From NCBI GenBank assembly GCA_031279765.1, contig JAITHU010000043.1, positions 1 to 44,609 of the forward strand: a stretch of DNA of 44,609 nucleotides. The letters are read 5' to 3'. The translations under genes were made by a program, and so were the position numbers. The notes beneath the pieces are model-generated. The model was not told the DNA's origin. It worked only from the letters and a program-made list of their open reading frames with translations, and made no database searches. This document shows positions 21,491-31,322 of this stretch, one piece after another; position 1 is the first letter of the stretch, and every line of letters starts with the position of its first letter. This stretch comes from Mycoplasmataceae bacterium. Lineage in GTDB: Bacteria; Bacillota_I; Bacilli_A; Mycoplasmatales; Mycoplasmoidaceae.

Positions 21491-22526
21491 TTATTATTTA
21501 ACCGGAATGATGGGAAGTGGTAAAACAACAATCGCTTCTGGTTTATTAAACAAAAGTAAAATAAATAAATTTAAAATAATTGATATTGATTCATTAATTG
21601 TTAAGGAAACAAAAATGTCAATTAATGATATTTTTGCTAAATACGGAGAAAAATATTTTCGTGATTTAGAAACAAGAACATTAGAAAAAATAAGCAAGGA
21701 AGATAATTTAATTGTTAGTTGTGGCGGAGGAATTATTTTACGTGATGAAAACTTAAAAATAATGAAAGAAAGTGGATATGTTATTTATATTAATCGAACA
21801 ATTAAAAATATTATTTCAACAATTAATACTTCAACACGTCCATTATTAAAAGATGGTGTTAAAAAAATAAGAGAAATTTTTAAAAAAAGAAAACAAAGAT
21901 ACTTTTCTAGTGCTGATTACATTATCGAAAACAATAAAAGTGTTAATGATGCAATTACTCAATTGTTAAATTTTTCTAAACTACCTATTGTTGGTTTTCA
22001 AGGAATTAATGGTTCATATTCTAACATTGCTGCTAACAAATATTTTAATAAAAAAGAAAATAAATTCATTTGTTTTCCTACTTTTGAAGAATTATTAGAT
22101 AATTATGAAAAAAAAATAATTGATTATGTTGTAATTCCTATTTTTAATTCTACAACTGGTGAAATTAAACAAACAACTGATTTAATATCAAAATTAAAAT
22201 ATAAAAAAGAACTAACGAAAATTACAATTCCAATTCATCATAATTTGTTAGCGTTGCAAACTAGCAAAAATATAAAAAATATTTGATCACATCCACAAGC
22301 TTTAAAACAATGTAGTAAATTTATCAAAGAAAATAAGTATGTACCTATGGAAAAATTGAATACAGCAATTGCATGTAAAGAATTAATTGATGTAAATGAT
22401 AACAACGTTGGTGTGATCGCTTCAACACTAGCAGCTAAAATTTACAACTTAAAAATCATTGCAAAAAATATCGAAGATAAAAAAAATAATAAAACAACTT
22501 TCTTAATATTAAAAAATAATTTTTAG
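21483..22526 (+). CDS. Shikimate kinase fused to prephenate dehydratase, no ACT domain
   Basis: A 347-residue bifunctional protein. Residues 1-165 are shikimate kinase (AroK): P-loop GMMGSGKTT, IDIDSLI, YFRDLETR, SCGGGII and the lid Arg in STRPLL. Residues about 168-347 are prephenate dehydratase (PheA): GFQGINGSYSNIAA, VIPIFNSTTGEI, PIHHNLLAL, WSHPQALKQC, NTAIACKEL and AKNIEDKKNNKTTFLIL. The product of the second part, phenylpyruvate, leads to phenylalanine. The chain ends right after the catalytic core, so the C-terminal ACT domain that binds phenylalanine for feedback control is absent. The catalytic TRF motif is TTF, so the Arg is lost. The two domains are in one frame with one TGA(Trp) between. 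It overlaps aroC by eight bases. Confidence 0.92.
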
Positions 22527-22528
22527 AT

Positions 22529-22534
22529 TATAAT
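22529..22534 (+). promoter_or_regulatory. -10 box before the 22.5-kb surface protein
   Basis: TATAAT, three bases after the aroK/pheA stop and nine bases before the next ATG, so a leaderless or near-leaderless message is likely. Confidence 0.5.
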
Positions 22535-22543
22535 ATAAATTAA

Positions 22544-23587
22544 ATGAAGTTATCAAAAAAAAATATCATTTTATTATCTAGCGCATTAGTTGCTTTTGTT
22601 GGAATATTAATACTTATCATTTTATTGTCTATTAGCTGCAATAAAAAAACTACACAAATTGAATTAAATAAAACAACATATACCTTTAATAATACACATT
22701 CAACTCATGTAAATGCTACTGTTACAAATCCTATTGGCGATACAACTTGAGCTATTGATAATTCGGAGTTATCAAATAATTTTTCAATTGATTTTTCTAA
22801 TGAAGACGGAAATCGTTGCGAAATAATTTATAGTTTATATGTCTTGTCAGAGGTTACATTTAACTTAACAGCTACTAATAATGGTACGAACGCTTCATGT
22901 TCTATTACATTAAAAACTGATTCAGCACCTGCTACTGTTACATCTTATGAAATTTCTACACCAACTTTTACTATTGATTATGTTAAGAATTCTGCGATTA
23001 CATCATCTGTTACCTTAACCACAATCGATAGTAACGGTGATACTATTACTAATAATTTAACTTATTCTATATATCCTACTTTGCCAAATGGTATAACTAT
23101 AGATCCTAACACTGGTGTTATATCTGGTACTGCAACTGATTGAGCTTTTAATAATGGCAATTATTGGATTACTCCTAATTGTACTGATTATCCAACTGCT
23201 GATGTAAGTGATTTTCAAATACAAATAAGAGGTGATTATCCTACATTTAAACCTGGTACTAGTACTGGTGATGGTTCTTTTGATGGAATTTTTTTTACAT
23301 TTAATAATGGTGATACAATCGATATTGGCGCTGATGGATTAATAGGGAATGTTTCTGGCACTCCTATCTCTGCTCCCGATCTTGTTTATAGTTGTAATCA
23401 ATCCGATCGAGATGGATTAAGTTTCAATTCATCTACTGGAAGATTTAGCGGAACATATACTGGTGGTTGAGGCGGTGAACCTTATTTATATATCGGTGTT
23501 TCTTCTAGTAGTTTAGGAATAAATTACCCTGGTCAAGCTTATACCGGAAAACCAGTTATTGTGTTTTTTTTGGATCATCAAAGTTAA
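22544..23587 (+). CDS. Putative-Ig repeat surface protein
   Basis: A 347-residue exported protein. A lysine-rich start and a long hydrophobic segment end in LLSISC at about residue 32, a plausible lipobox with Ser at -1. The rest is rich in T, S and N with Ig-like modules: LPNGITIDPNTGVISGTATD is a clear putative-Ig (He_PIG-like) motif, echoed later by LSFNSSTGRFSGTYTGG. There is no DUF285 region. Three TGA codons are Trp. It lies between the aro operon and a restriction-modification pair, with its own promoter. Function unknown; surface adhesion is the usual guess for the type. Confidence 0.75.
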
Positions 23588-23641
23588 TTTTAAAATTTAT
23601 TTGCAATGTTCTTTTTGATTTTAAAAAGATAATGTTTAAAA

Positions 23642-23647
23642 TATAAT
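23642..23647 (+). promoter_or_regulatory. -10 box before the DpnA-like methylase
   Basis: TATAAT ends six bases before the methylase ATG; no room for a leader with a ribosome site. Confidence 0.5.
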
Positions 23648-23653
23648 AAAATT

Positions 23654-24403
23654 ATGGTAATTTTAGGTGATAGTTTAATAGAATTAAAAAAAATTAAATC
23701 TAATAGTGTAGATTTAATTTTTTCTGATCCTCCATATTTCTTAAGCAATAATGGAATATCTTGTCAAAATGGTAAAATGGTTTCTGTAAATAAAGGCAAA
23801 TGAGATAAATCTAATGGTTTTAAACAAAATGTTAAATTTCATAGAACTTGAATTAAAGAATGCAAGAGAATATTAAGACCTAGTGGTTCGATAGCAATAA
23901 GCGGAACTTATCATTCTATTTACCAATGCGGATACATTTTGCAAGAATTAGGTTTTAAAATTTTAAACGATATAACTTGGTTTAAACCAAATGGAGCACC
24001 TTGTTTAGCATGTAAAAATTTTACCGCAAGTCATGAAACAATTATTTGAGCATGTAAATCAGAATCCACAAAACATACTTTTAATTATGAAAAATTGAAA
24101 AAATGAGATGTTTCAAAAGATCAAATTAATCATTATGGTAAGCAAATGAGAAGTGTATGAAGTATTCCATTAACTCCTCAATCTGAAAAAATCCATGGTA
24201 AACACCCTACACAAAAACCACTAGAATTATTAAAACGCATTATTGCTGCTGCTAGTAATGAAGGTGATACGATTTTAGATCCATTTATGGGGAGTGGAAC
24301 AACAGGAGTAGCAGCTAAAATTCTTAAAAGAAATTTTATAGGTATCGAAATGGAAAAAACGTATGTAGATCTTGCTAATAAAAGAATAAATACTTTAAAT
24401 TAA
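23654..24403 (+). CDS. DpnA-like DNA adenine methyltransferase
   Basis: A 249-residue amino-methyltransferase. The catalytic motif SDPPYFLSNNGIS is near residue 30 and the AdoMet motif LDPFMGSGTTGVAA near residue 210, the motif order of the beta class. The N-terminal half follows DpnA of Streptococcus closely (DPPYFLSN, SVNKGKWDK, GKHPTQKP), so N6-adenine methylation is likely; the target may be GATC-like but that cannot be read off. TGA is Trp several times. It overlaps the start of the putative cognate nuclease (TAATG). It appears intact, unlike the methylase at 32470. Confidence 0.88.
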
Positions 24404-24980
24404 TGATAAAACACGGGAATGGTGGAAAAATAATACACAATCTGGTATAAAATACGAAGGAAAAGTTGATTTAGCAACATTTTTATCATCTATTCCAGGT
24501 TATAAAGTTAAATCAAATATTTATTCTGGAACCGGAAAAAGAAGTAAAGCATATTTTGTTTATTTTAATAATGACGAAAAATCTATTGCACAAATTTTTA
24601 AACAAGGAACTATATATAATTTTTTAAAGAACGAACATAATATAAAGTGAAATGATTTTGTTTCTTCCAGACTAAATCCAGACGATGCAATTTATGTTCC
24701 TAAAATAAATACCTTTTTTATTATTGAAGTTAAATTTCAAGCAGTTAGTGGTAGTGTTGATGAAAAACTTCAAACATGTGATTTTAAGAAAAAACAATGA
24801 AATAAAATTATTTCGAAATTAAATTGAAACATAGAATATATTTATTTACTTTCTGATTGATTTAAAGATAAAAAATATAAGGATGTTTTGAATTATATCC
24901 ATTCAGTTGGTTGCAAATATTATTTTGGATGCATTAACTTAAAAGAATTAGGTTTGCCTACTTCAAAAAACATAAAATAA
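24403..24980 (+). CDS. Putative type II restriction endonuclease with anomalous start
   Basis: About 192 codons, probably the nuclease partner of the preceding methylase. A PD-(D/E)xK site is visible: LNPDDAIYV followed by FFIIEVKFQ near residues 85-105, then SVDEKLQTCDFKKKQW. I do not recognise the specific family. The ATG that overlaps the methylase stop is out of frame by one base: one extra A in the AAAA run after ATGAT would join it to the frame (MIKTREWWKNN). The open frame itself starts after a TAA at 24396-24398 and has no ATG, GTG or TTG near its start, only ATT at 24399. So it is a point frameshift, a rare ATT start, or +1 recoding at the methylase stop. Five TGA codons are Trp. Confidence 0.65.
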
Positions 24981-24984
24981 ATTT

Positions 24985-26370
24985 CTACTTTACTTTTTTT
25001 AACAAATCATCAATTTGTTTTAAAACCTGTTTCTTGTTCGGACCACCAATTGATTTACGTTGTTCAACAATATTTTTTAAATTAATCGCTTTATAAATAT
25101 CATTAGTAAATAAACTATTAAATTTTTTATATTCATCAATTTTTAATTGGTTCAATGTTTTATTTTGTTCAATACAATAACGAACTATTTTTCCACTTAT
25201 TTCATGTGCTTCACGAAAAGGAATATTTTTCTTTACTAAAAAATCAGCAACATCTGTAGCGTTCATATAACCTTTTTCTGAAGCTTCTAGCATAACGTTT
25301 GTATTGAATTTTAATTTAGGAAACATTTTTGTGAATAATTCAATACAAGCATCAACAGTATCGATTGCATCAAATAAACCTTCTTTATCTTCTTGCATAT
25401 CTTTGTTGTATGATAATGGTAAACCTTTCATTACAACAAATAATGAAAACAAATCTCCATATACTCTTCCTGTTTTTCCTCTAATTAATTCCGAAATATC
25501 TGGATTTCTTTTTTGTGGCATCATTGAACTACCAGTACTAAATTCATCTGGTAAAGTTACATATTTATAATCATTACTTGCTCATATAATAATTTCTTCA
25601 TTTATTCTTGACATATGCATCATAAATGTTGCTAATGAAAATAAGTGTTCTAAAATATAATCACGATCACTAATAGCGTCCATTGAATTAGCAATCAAAT
25701 TTTTGAAACCTAATTGTTTAGCAACAAAATTTTGATCAATATTAAAAGTTGTTCCACATAATGCACCAGATCCAAGTGGCATATAATCGCTACTAGTTAA
25801 ATTGTTTTCCATTCTTATTAAATCGCGATAGAACATTTGACAATATGCTAACAAATAATGTGCTAATGTAGATGGTTGCGCTTTTTGCAAATGTGTAAAA
25901 CCTGGAACAATATCATCAAGGTGTTTTTTAGCAACATTAATTATTGCGATAATTAATTCTTTTATTTTTTTTATAAAAATATTACATCTATTTTTAATAA
26001 ACATATGCATATCTAATGAAACTTGATCATTTCTGCTTCTAGCGGTATGTAATTTTTTTCCAACATCACCAATTCTATCAGTTAGCACTTGTTCAACAAA
26101 CATATGAATATCTTCTCCATCAGTAATTTTTATTTTTTTCATTTCGATATCACTCAAAATTTTTTTTAGTGTTTTGATAATTAATTCACTATCTTTTACA
26201 CTAATAATTTTTTGTTTCCCTAACATTGAACAATGTGCTATAGAACCAAGAATATCTTCTTTGTATAATTTTTTATCAAATCTTAATGAACTATTAAAAT
26301 CATCAGCTTGTGGATTTAATGAACCACTATAAACACCAGATCATAATTTATGTTTTTTCTTATCAGCCAT
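24985..26370 (-). CDS. argH: Argininosuccinate lyase
   Basis: Splits argininosuccinate to arginine and fumarate, the last step of arginine synthesis. The 461-residue product has the fumarase-superfamily signature GSSMMPQKRNPD near residue 280 (with the catalytic Ser loop), TARSRNDQV, GFTHLQKAQP (His-Leu-Gln motif) and MPLGSGALCGT. Two TGA codons are Trp, one in the segment that joins the two halves (IIIWASNDY). It starts three bases after the argG stop, so the two form an operon. No argA-argF genes are present in the window, so citrulline must come from elsewhere. Its stop nearly meets that of the convergent nuclease gene. Confidence 0.95.
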
Positions 26371-26373
26371 AAA

Positions 26374-27690
26374 TTATTTCTTTTTATTTTTATTTCAATT
26401 AATTATTCTTATTGATTTAATTTTTTGATATCCAGCTGTATCAGAAGGAGTAAATCCTCCAAGAACATCCATACTTACAAACGATTCATCGTATAAACTA
26501 TTTGGAGAACTACGAATAATTGCATTAACTGTTCCTTTATATAACTTTGCAATAACAAAACCATTAACATGTTGTTGTGAATTATTAAAGAACGCCATAA
26601 TTGCATCAAATTCTGGAGAATATCAAAATCCTTCGTAAACAATGTAAGATAATTCATTAGCAAGATTGTATTGTAATTTTAGTACTTCTTTATCTAAACA
26701 AAGCATTTCCATATGATGATGACATTCTGAAATAATAAAAGCTCCAGGATTTTGATATATACCATGATTTTTTAAACCATTAACTCTTGTTTCAACAATA
26801 TCAGTGTTTCCGATTCCGTGTTTAATACCTAATTTATTCAACTGGTTTACAATTTCTAATGCACCAACGTATTGTTTAATACTTTTGTTAGAACTATTTA
26901 ACAATTCTAACTTAACTGGAATTCCAGCTTTAAAATGTAATTTAATATTTTCTGGAGTATTAGATACTTCTTTAAATCAAGGTTGAGGAACTAATTTATA
27001 TATATCTTTTTCTGGTGGTTCTACATCAATTTTTTCTAGTATTCCAGCTTCGCTACTAATATATGCAATATTATCATCAGTTGAATAAGGTTTAGTAGAA
27101 GTATGTTCAACTTGAATATTTTGTGCTTTGCAAAATTCAAGTAGATCTTTTCTTCCTTCAAAGTAACTTAAGAATTCTTCATCTGCTCACGGAACAATCA
27201 TTTCTACACTATGATTCAATGAACGACAATTAATCATAAAACGTGTAGTATCATTACCTTTAGCAGTACATCCGTGAGCAATAAATTGTGCTTTTTCTTG
27301 CTGAAGAATTTTAACAGCTGTTTTTGAAATTATTGCTCTAGCAGGAGAACAACCCATTAAATATTTTCCTTCATATTTAGAACCAGTTTTTAAAATTTGA
27401 AGAATATAATTTTCAACAAATTCTTTCTTTAAATCAACAACATAAGCTTTACTTGCACCAGTTTTCAAAGCTTTTGCTTTTACCTTTGTTAAATCATCAC
27501 ATTGTTGACCTACATCAGCGGTTAATGTGATAACATCATACCCTTTAAGAGAAAGATATTTTAAAATACTTGAAGTATCTAAACCACCAGAATATAACAA
27601 AATAACTTTTGGTTTTTTTCCATTAATTTTTGGAATAATTTTAAAATTTGGATTTTTATAATTTTTATTAAGTGTTTGTTTTTTTATCAT
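26374..27690 (-). CDS. argG: Argininosuccinate synthase
   Basis: Joins citrulline and aspartate at the cost of ATP. The 438-residue product carries the N-type P-loop LLYSGGLDTS near residue 34, GCSPARAIISK, HGCTAKGNDTTRF and the later IGNTDIVETRVNGLKNHGIY. An N-terminal extension of about 25 lysine-rich residues precedes the fold. Several TGA codons are Trp. A TATAAT on the minus strand at 27700-27705 is nine bases from the ATG. The gene is divergent from aroQ across a 53-base gap. With arginine deiminase elsewhere this could form a citrulline cycle; alone it suggests citrulline uptake. Confidence 0.95.
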
Positions 27691-27699
27691 GCTATATAA

Positions 27700-27736
27700 A
27701 TTATAACAATTTATTTTTTCTGTACGGTATTATAAT
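27700..27736. promoter_or_regulatory. Divergent argG/aroQ promoter pair
   Basis: The 53-base gap holds TATAAT on the minus strand (27700-27705, nine bases from the argG ATG) and TATAAT on the plus strand (27731-27736, seven bases from the aroQ ATG). Both messages would be leaderless or nearly so. The compact gap could allow joint control of the arginine and aromatic units; no operator is evident. Confidence 0.55.
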
Positions 27737-27743
27737 TTAATAT

Positions 27744-28202
27744 ATGAAGCTATTAATTTTGAATGGACCTAATTTAAATATGTTAGGAAAAAGAGAACCA
27801 GAAATTTATGGCAAAGAAACACTTGAAGATATAAAAAAGAAGTGTAATTTAGAAGCAAAAAAATTAGGTATTTCTATTGAATTTAAACAAAGCAACTCTG
27901 AAAGTGAATTAGTTACATGAATTCAAGATGCACTTAATAAATTTGATGGTATAGTTATTAATCCTGCTGCATATACACATACATCGGTTGCAATTCTTGA
28001 TGCATTAAAATCAGTACAAATCCCAACAGTTGAAATTCATTTATCAAATGTATTTCAACGTGAAGAATTTCGTCATCATTCATATGTTTCATTACAAGCA
28101 AAAACTGTTATAAGTGGTGCTGGAAGTAATGGTTATTTATTAGCAATAAATGCTTTTAAATTAAATGAAAATATTTGAATTAAAAAAAATGGAAAAAAAT
28201 AA
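27744..28202 (+). CDS. aroQ: 3-Dehydroquinate dehydratase, type II
   Basis: Third step of the shikimate pathway. The 152-residue product is a typical type II dodecameric enzyme: [18 protein letters not shown] at the start with the catalytic Tyr, [45 protein letters not shown] with the active His and Arg, and [11 protein letters not shown]. Two TGA codons are Trp. The 3' end overlaps the next gene by 14 or 38 bases, depending on which ATG (28189 or 28165) starts that gene. It heads the aroQ-aroE/DAHP synthase-aroB unit. Confidence 0.95.
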
Positions 28203-30174
28203 AATAAAAAAAGCTGCTGTTATTGGAATGCAGGGTATAGAAAAATACTCTTTATCTCCAATAGTTCACAATTATTTTTTTAAGCAAACTAAAATACCTG
28301 GACAATATTTTGCTTTTCCTGTAGAACAAGATAAGTTAGTTGAATTTTTACAAAAACTAATAAAAGAAGGTTATGATGGTGTTAATTTAACAATCCCTCA
28401 TAAGGTTGAAATTTTAAAAAATAAAATAATTAATCAGAAAGATGAAAGTGTTTTATCTATCGGTGCGACAAACACATTAAAATTTATTGATGGAAAAATT
28501 AAAGCTCTTAATACTGATGGTTATGGTTTTATTACTTATCTACAAGAAAAAAATAAAAATTGAAATCCAAAAAAAACTAACGCATTGATATATGGAGCTG
28601 GTGGAGCAACAAGAGCAATAATTTTTGGTTTAAAGAAAAGTGGTGTAAAAAATATTACTATTTGTAATAGAACGCAAGAAAATGCTGATTTATTAGCGAA
28701 AGAATTTAGTTGCAAAACAATAAAGTGAGAAAATAAAAATAAAACAAAAGGTTTTAATTTAATTATCAATTCAACATCATGCGGAATGAAGAACGTTAAT
28801 AATCTCGATATTACTTTTGAACAAAATGATAAAGATACAATTGTTTACGATATTGTATACACACCATTAAATACACAATTTTTAATTAATGCACAAAAGA
28901 AAAAATTAATTACAATTGATGGACTAGGAATGTTAATTTATCAAGCAGCTAAAGGTTTTGAAATTTGATTTGATAAAAAACCAAAAGTTACAAAAGAATT
29001 ATTTGATCTATGTTTAGAAAAGTTAAATAATCAATGATCTCATAATTCGTGAGTTAATTCATTAGAAAAAAAGCATATGCCTACATATGAAAACCAAAAA
29101 GATTTAGCAGATGTTAAAAAAAAATTATTATCTAAAAAAGATTTAATTAATATTGATAAATTAATAAAACTAAATAAAGATTTAGCAAATGTTGAAAAAA
29201 ATAAATCATTCATCATTATGGGCGGGGATTGTTCAGAAGTTATGTGAGACTACAAACCAAGTGATGTTAATGCAACTATCAAAACATTATTCGAAATGAA
29301 AAAAATACTTGCACAAAAATATAAAAATATTTTTTTATTTGGAAGGATGGCTGGACAATTCGCTAAACCACGTTCGAGTGATACAGAAATTGTTAACGGA
29401 GTAACTTTGTCAACATACAAAGGTGATATTATTAATAAAACTAATCCTAATATTAAAGATAGAACACCTAATCCAAAATATATGCTTGATGCATATGAAT
29501 TATCAGCAAAGAAGATGGAACTAGTGGAAAAGTATGATGATTTATTTACATGTCATGAAGCTTTGTTGCTTGATTACGAAGAAAATTTTATTAAAAAAAA
29601 TAAAAATAATGAATATTATTTATCATCAACATATCTTCCATGAATTGGTGAAAGAACCAGAAACATAAATAGTGCACATGTAGAATTTTTAAGTAATATT
29701 ATTAATCCTGTAGGTATTAAAGTAAGCGAAAAAACAGATACTGAAGATTTAATAAAAATAATTAAAAAAATTAATAAAAACAATGTTAATGGAAAAATCA
29801 TTTTAATCATTAGAATGGGAAGCGAAAAAATTAATAATTTTTTGCCAAATATTATTAAAAAAATAAAAGAAAGTAAATTAAACGTTCTTTGAACTTCTGA
29901 TCCTATGCACGGTAATACGCAAACAATTGATAATATGAAAACAAGAAAATTAGATGATGTCATAAGTGAAATTGATAATTTTATAAAAGTATGTAAAAGC
30001 AATGGTGTTTATCCAGCGGGAATACATCTTGAAATGACCGGATTAAATGTTACTGAATGCATTGGTAAATTTTGTGAAAATTTAAAAGGAAACTATACAA
30101 CTACATGTGATCCAAGATTAAATGGTAAACAATGCATTTATATTGCTACTCATTTAGAAGATGCAAAAAATTAA
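28165..30174 (+). CDS. Shikimate dehydrogenase fused to class II DAHP synthase
   Basis: A single 669-residue frame, open once TGA is Trp, encodes two pathway enzymes. Residues about 15-275 are AroE (step 4): SLSPIVHN for shikimate, NLTIPHK with the catalytic Lys, NTDGYGF, the NADP loop GAGGATRAI and [11 protein letters not shown]. Residues about 290-669 are a class II (plant/mycobacterial-type) DAHP synthase (step 1): [67 protein letters not shown] and CDPRLNGKQ. The junction codons between 28921 and 29221 contain no TAA or TAG. The synthase lacks the N-terminal extension that binds phenylalanine in the mycobacterial enzyme, so feedback control may be absent. ATG 28189 is an alternative start. 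It overlaps aroB by 14 bases. I know of no common fusion of these two. Confidence 0.93.
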
Positions 30175-31306
30175 AATAAAATTATTAAATAACAAATATG
30201 ATGTACTTATTGATGATAATTTAATCATTAATAGTGGAAATTATATAAGTAAAATAATTCCTAATAATAGCGGAAATATTAAAGTAATTATTATTACAGA
30301 TGATATCGTTAATAAATACTATGCAAATGATTTAATTAATTCATTAAACAAATTTAAGTATGTTACAAAAAAAATTGTTATTCCTCATGGTGAAAAAAGT
30401 AAATCATTTTCTATTTATGAAAAATTAACTAACGAAATTTTAGAATACGGTATTAATCGTAATGATTTTATCATTGCATTAGGTGGAGGAGTTGTTGGAG
30501 ACTTATGTGGATTTTTAGCTTCAACATTATTAAGAGGAATTAGTTTCGTTCAAATTCCAACTACCTTACTTTCACAAATTGATAGTTCTATTGGTGGAAA
30601 AACAGCTATTAACGTTGAAGCTGGTAAAAATTTAGTGGGAACTTTTTATCAACCGAAATTAGTTTTGATAGATCCAAAAACTTTACAAACCTTAGATAAG
30701 AGAAATTTATTTTCTGGATTCGCTGAAGTAATAAAGTCAGCTATTATTGCTGATAAAAAATTATTTTCATATTGTATTAATAATTTTATGTTACTTACAA
30801 AAAAAGATACTTTATTCTTGCAAAAAATCATTTTTGAAACATGTTGCATTAAAGCAAAAGTAGTTAAACGTGATGAATATGAACGTTTAGGAATTAGAGC
30901 AACATTAAATTTAGGTCATACATTTGGTCATGTATATGAAAAATTAGTTAATTATGATGCAAATAAAATTTTACATGGTGAAGCAGTTTTTTTAGGGTTA
31001 TATCATGCAATTGTTTTAGCAAAAAATTTAAAGGTGTTACGAGAAAGTGATTTTAGTACATTATTAAGTTCTTTCAATGCTATTAAACTTTTTGCTTTAA
31101 AAAGTCTTAAGAATTATAAGTTCGACAAAAAGTTTGTTGAATATATGCTAAACGGTATGAAAAAAGATAAGAAATCAACAAGTAATTCGTCTTATAACGT
31201 TGTGTTACCTTCACAAATCGGTAAAACGTTACTACATAAAAACGTTAGTTATGATGATGTAAAAAAATCAATCATTGAGACACTAAAACATATTAACAAC
31301 AAATAA
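30161..31306 (+). CDS. aroB: 3-Dehydroquinate synthase
   Basis: Second step of the shikimate pathway: NAD-dependent cyclisation of DAHP. The 381-residue product has IPHGEKSKS, the dinucleotide loop ALGGGVVGDLCGFLAST near residue 108, QIPTTLLSQIDSSIGGKT, GFAEVIKSA with the active Glu and Lys, and the zinc-ligand block LNLGHTFGHVYE, followed by HGEAVFLG. All metal ligands seem present. No internal TGA at all, unlike its neighbours. It overlaps the preceding fusion gene by 14 bases, so its translation is probably coupled to it. Confidence 0.95.
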   Translation: MQKIKIKLLNNKYDVLIDDNLIINSGNYISKIIPNNSGNIKVIIITDDIVNKYYANDLINSLNKFKYVTKKIVIPHGEKSKSFSIYEKLTNEILEYGINRNDFIIALGGGVVGDLCGFLASTLLRGISFVQIPTTLLSQIDSSIGGKTAINVEAGKNLVGTFYQPKLVLIDPKTLQTLDKRNLFSGFAEVIKSAIIADKKLFSYCINNFMLLTKKDTLFLQKIIFETCCIKAKVVKRDEYERLGIRATLNLGHTFGHVYEKLVNYDANKILHGEAVFLGLYHAIVLAKNLKVLRESDFSTLLSSFNAIKLFALKSLKNYKFDKKFVEYMLNGMKKDKKSTSNSSYNVVLPSQIGKTLLHKNVSYDDVKKSIIETLKHINNK

Positions 31307-31308
31307 AA

Positions 31309-31314
31309 TATAAT
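31309..31314 (+). promoter_or_regulatory. -10 box before ilvE
   Basis: TATAAT begins two bases after the aroB stop and ends eight bases before the ilvE ATG. It would allow separate leaderless transcription of ilvE, or ilvE may be read from the aro unit. Confidence 0.5.
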
Positions 31315-31322
31315 TTATAAAT

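Noticed and set aside
28165-30174. Separate aroE and DAHP synthase genes, or a broken gene cluster
   Set aside because: Several apparent frames are one frame interrupted only by TGA; the junction was read codon by codon and is open.
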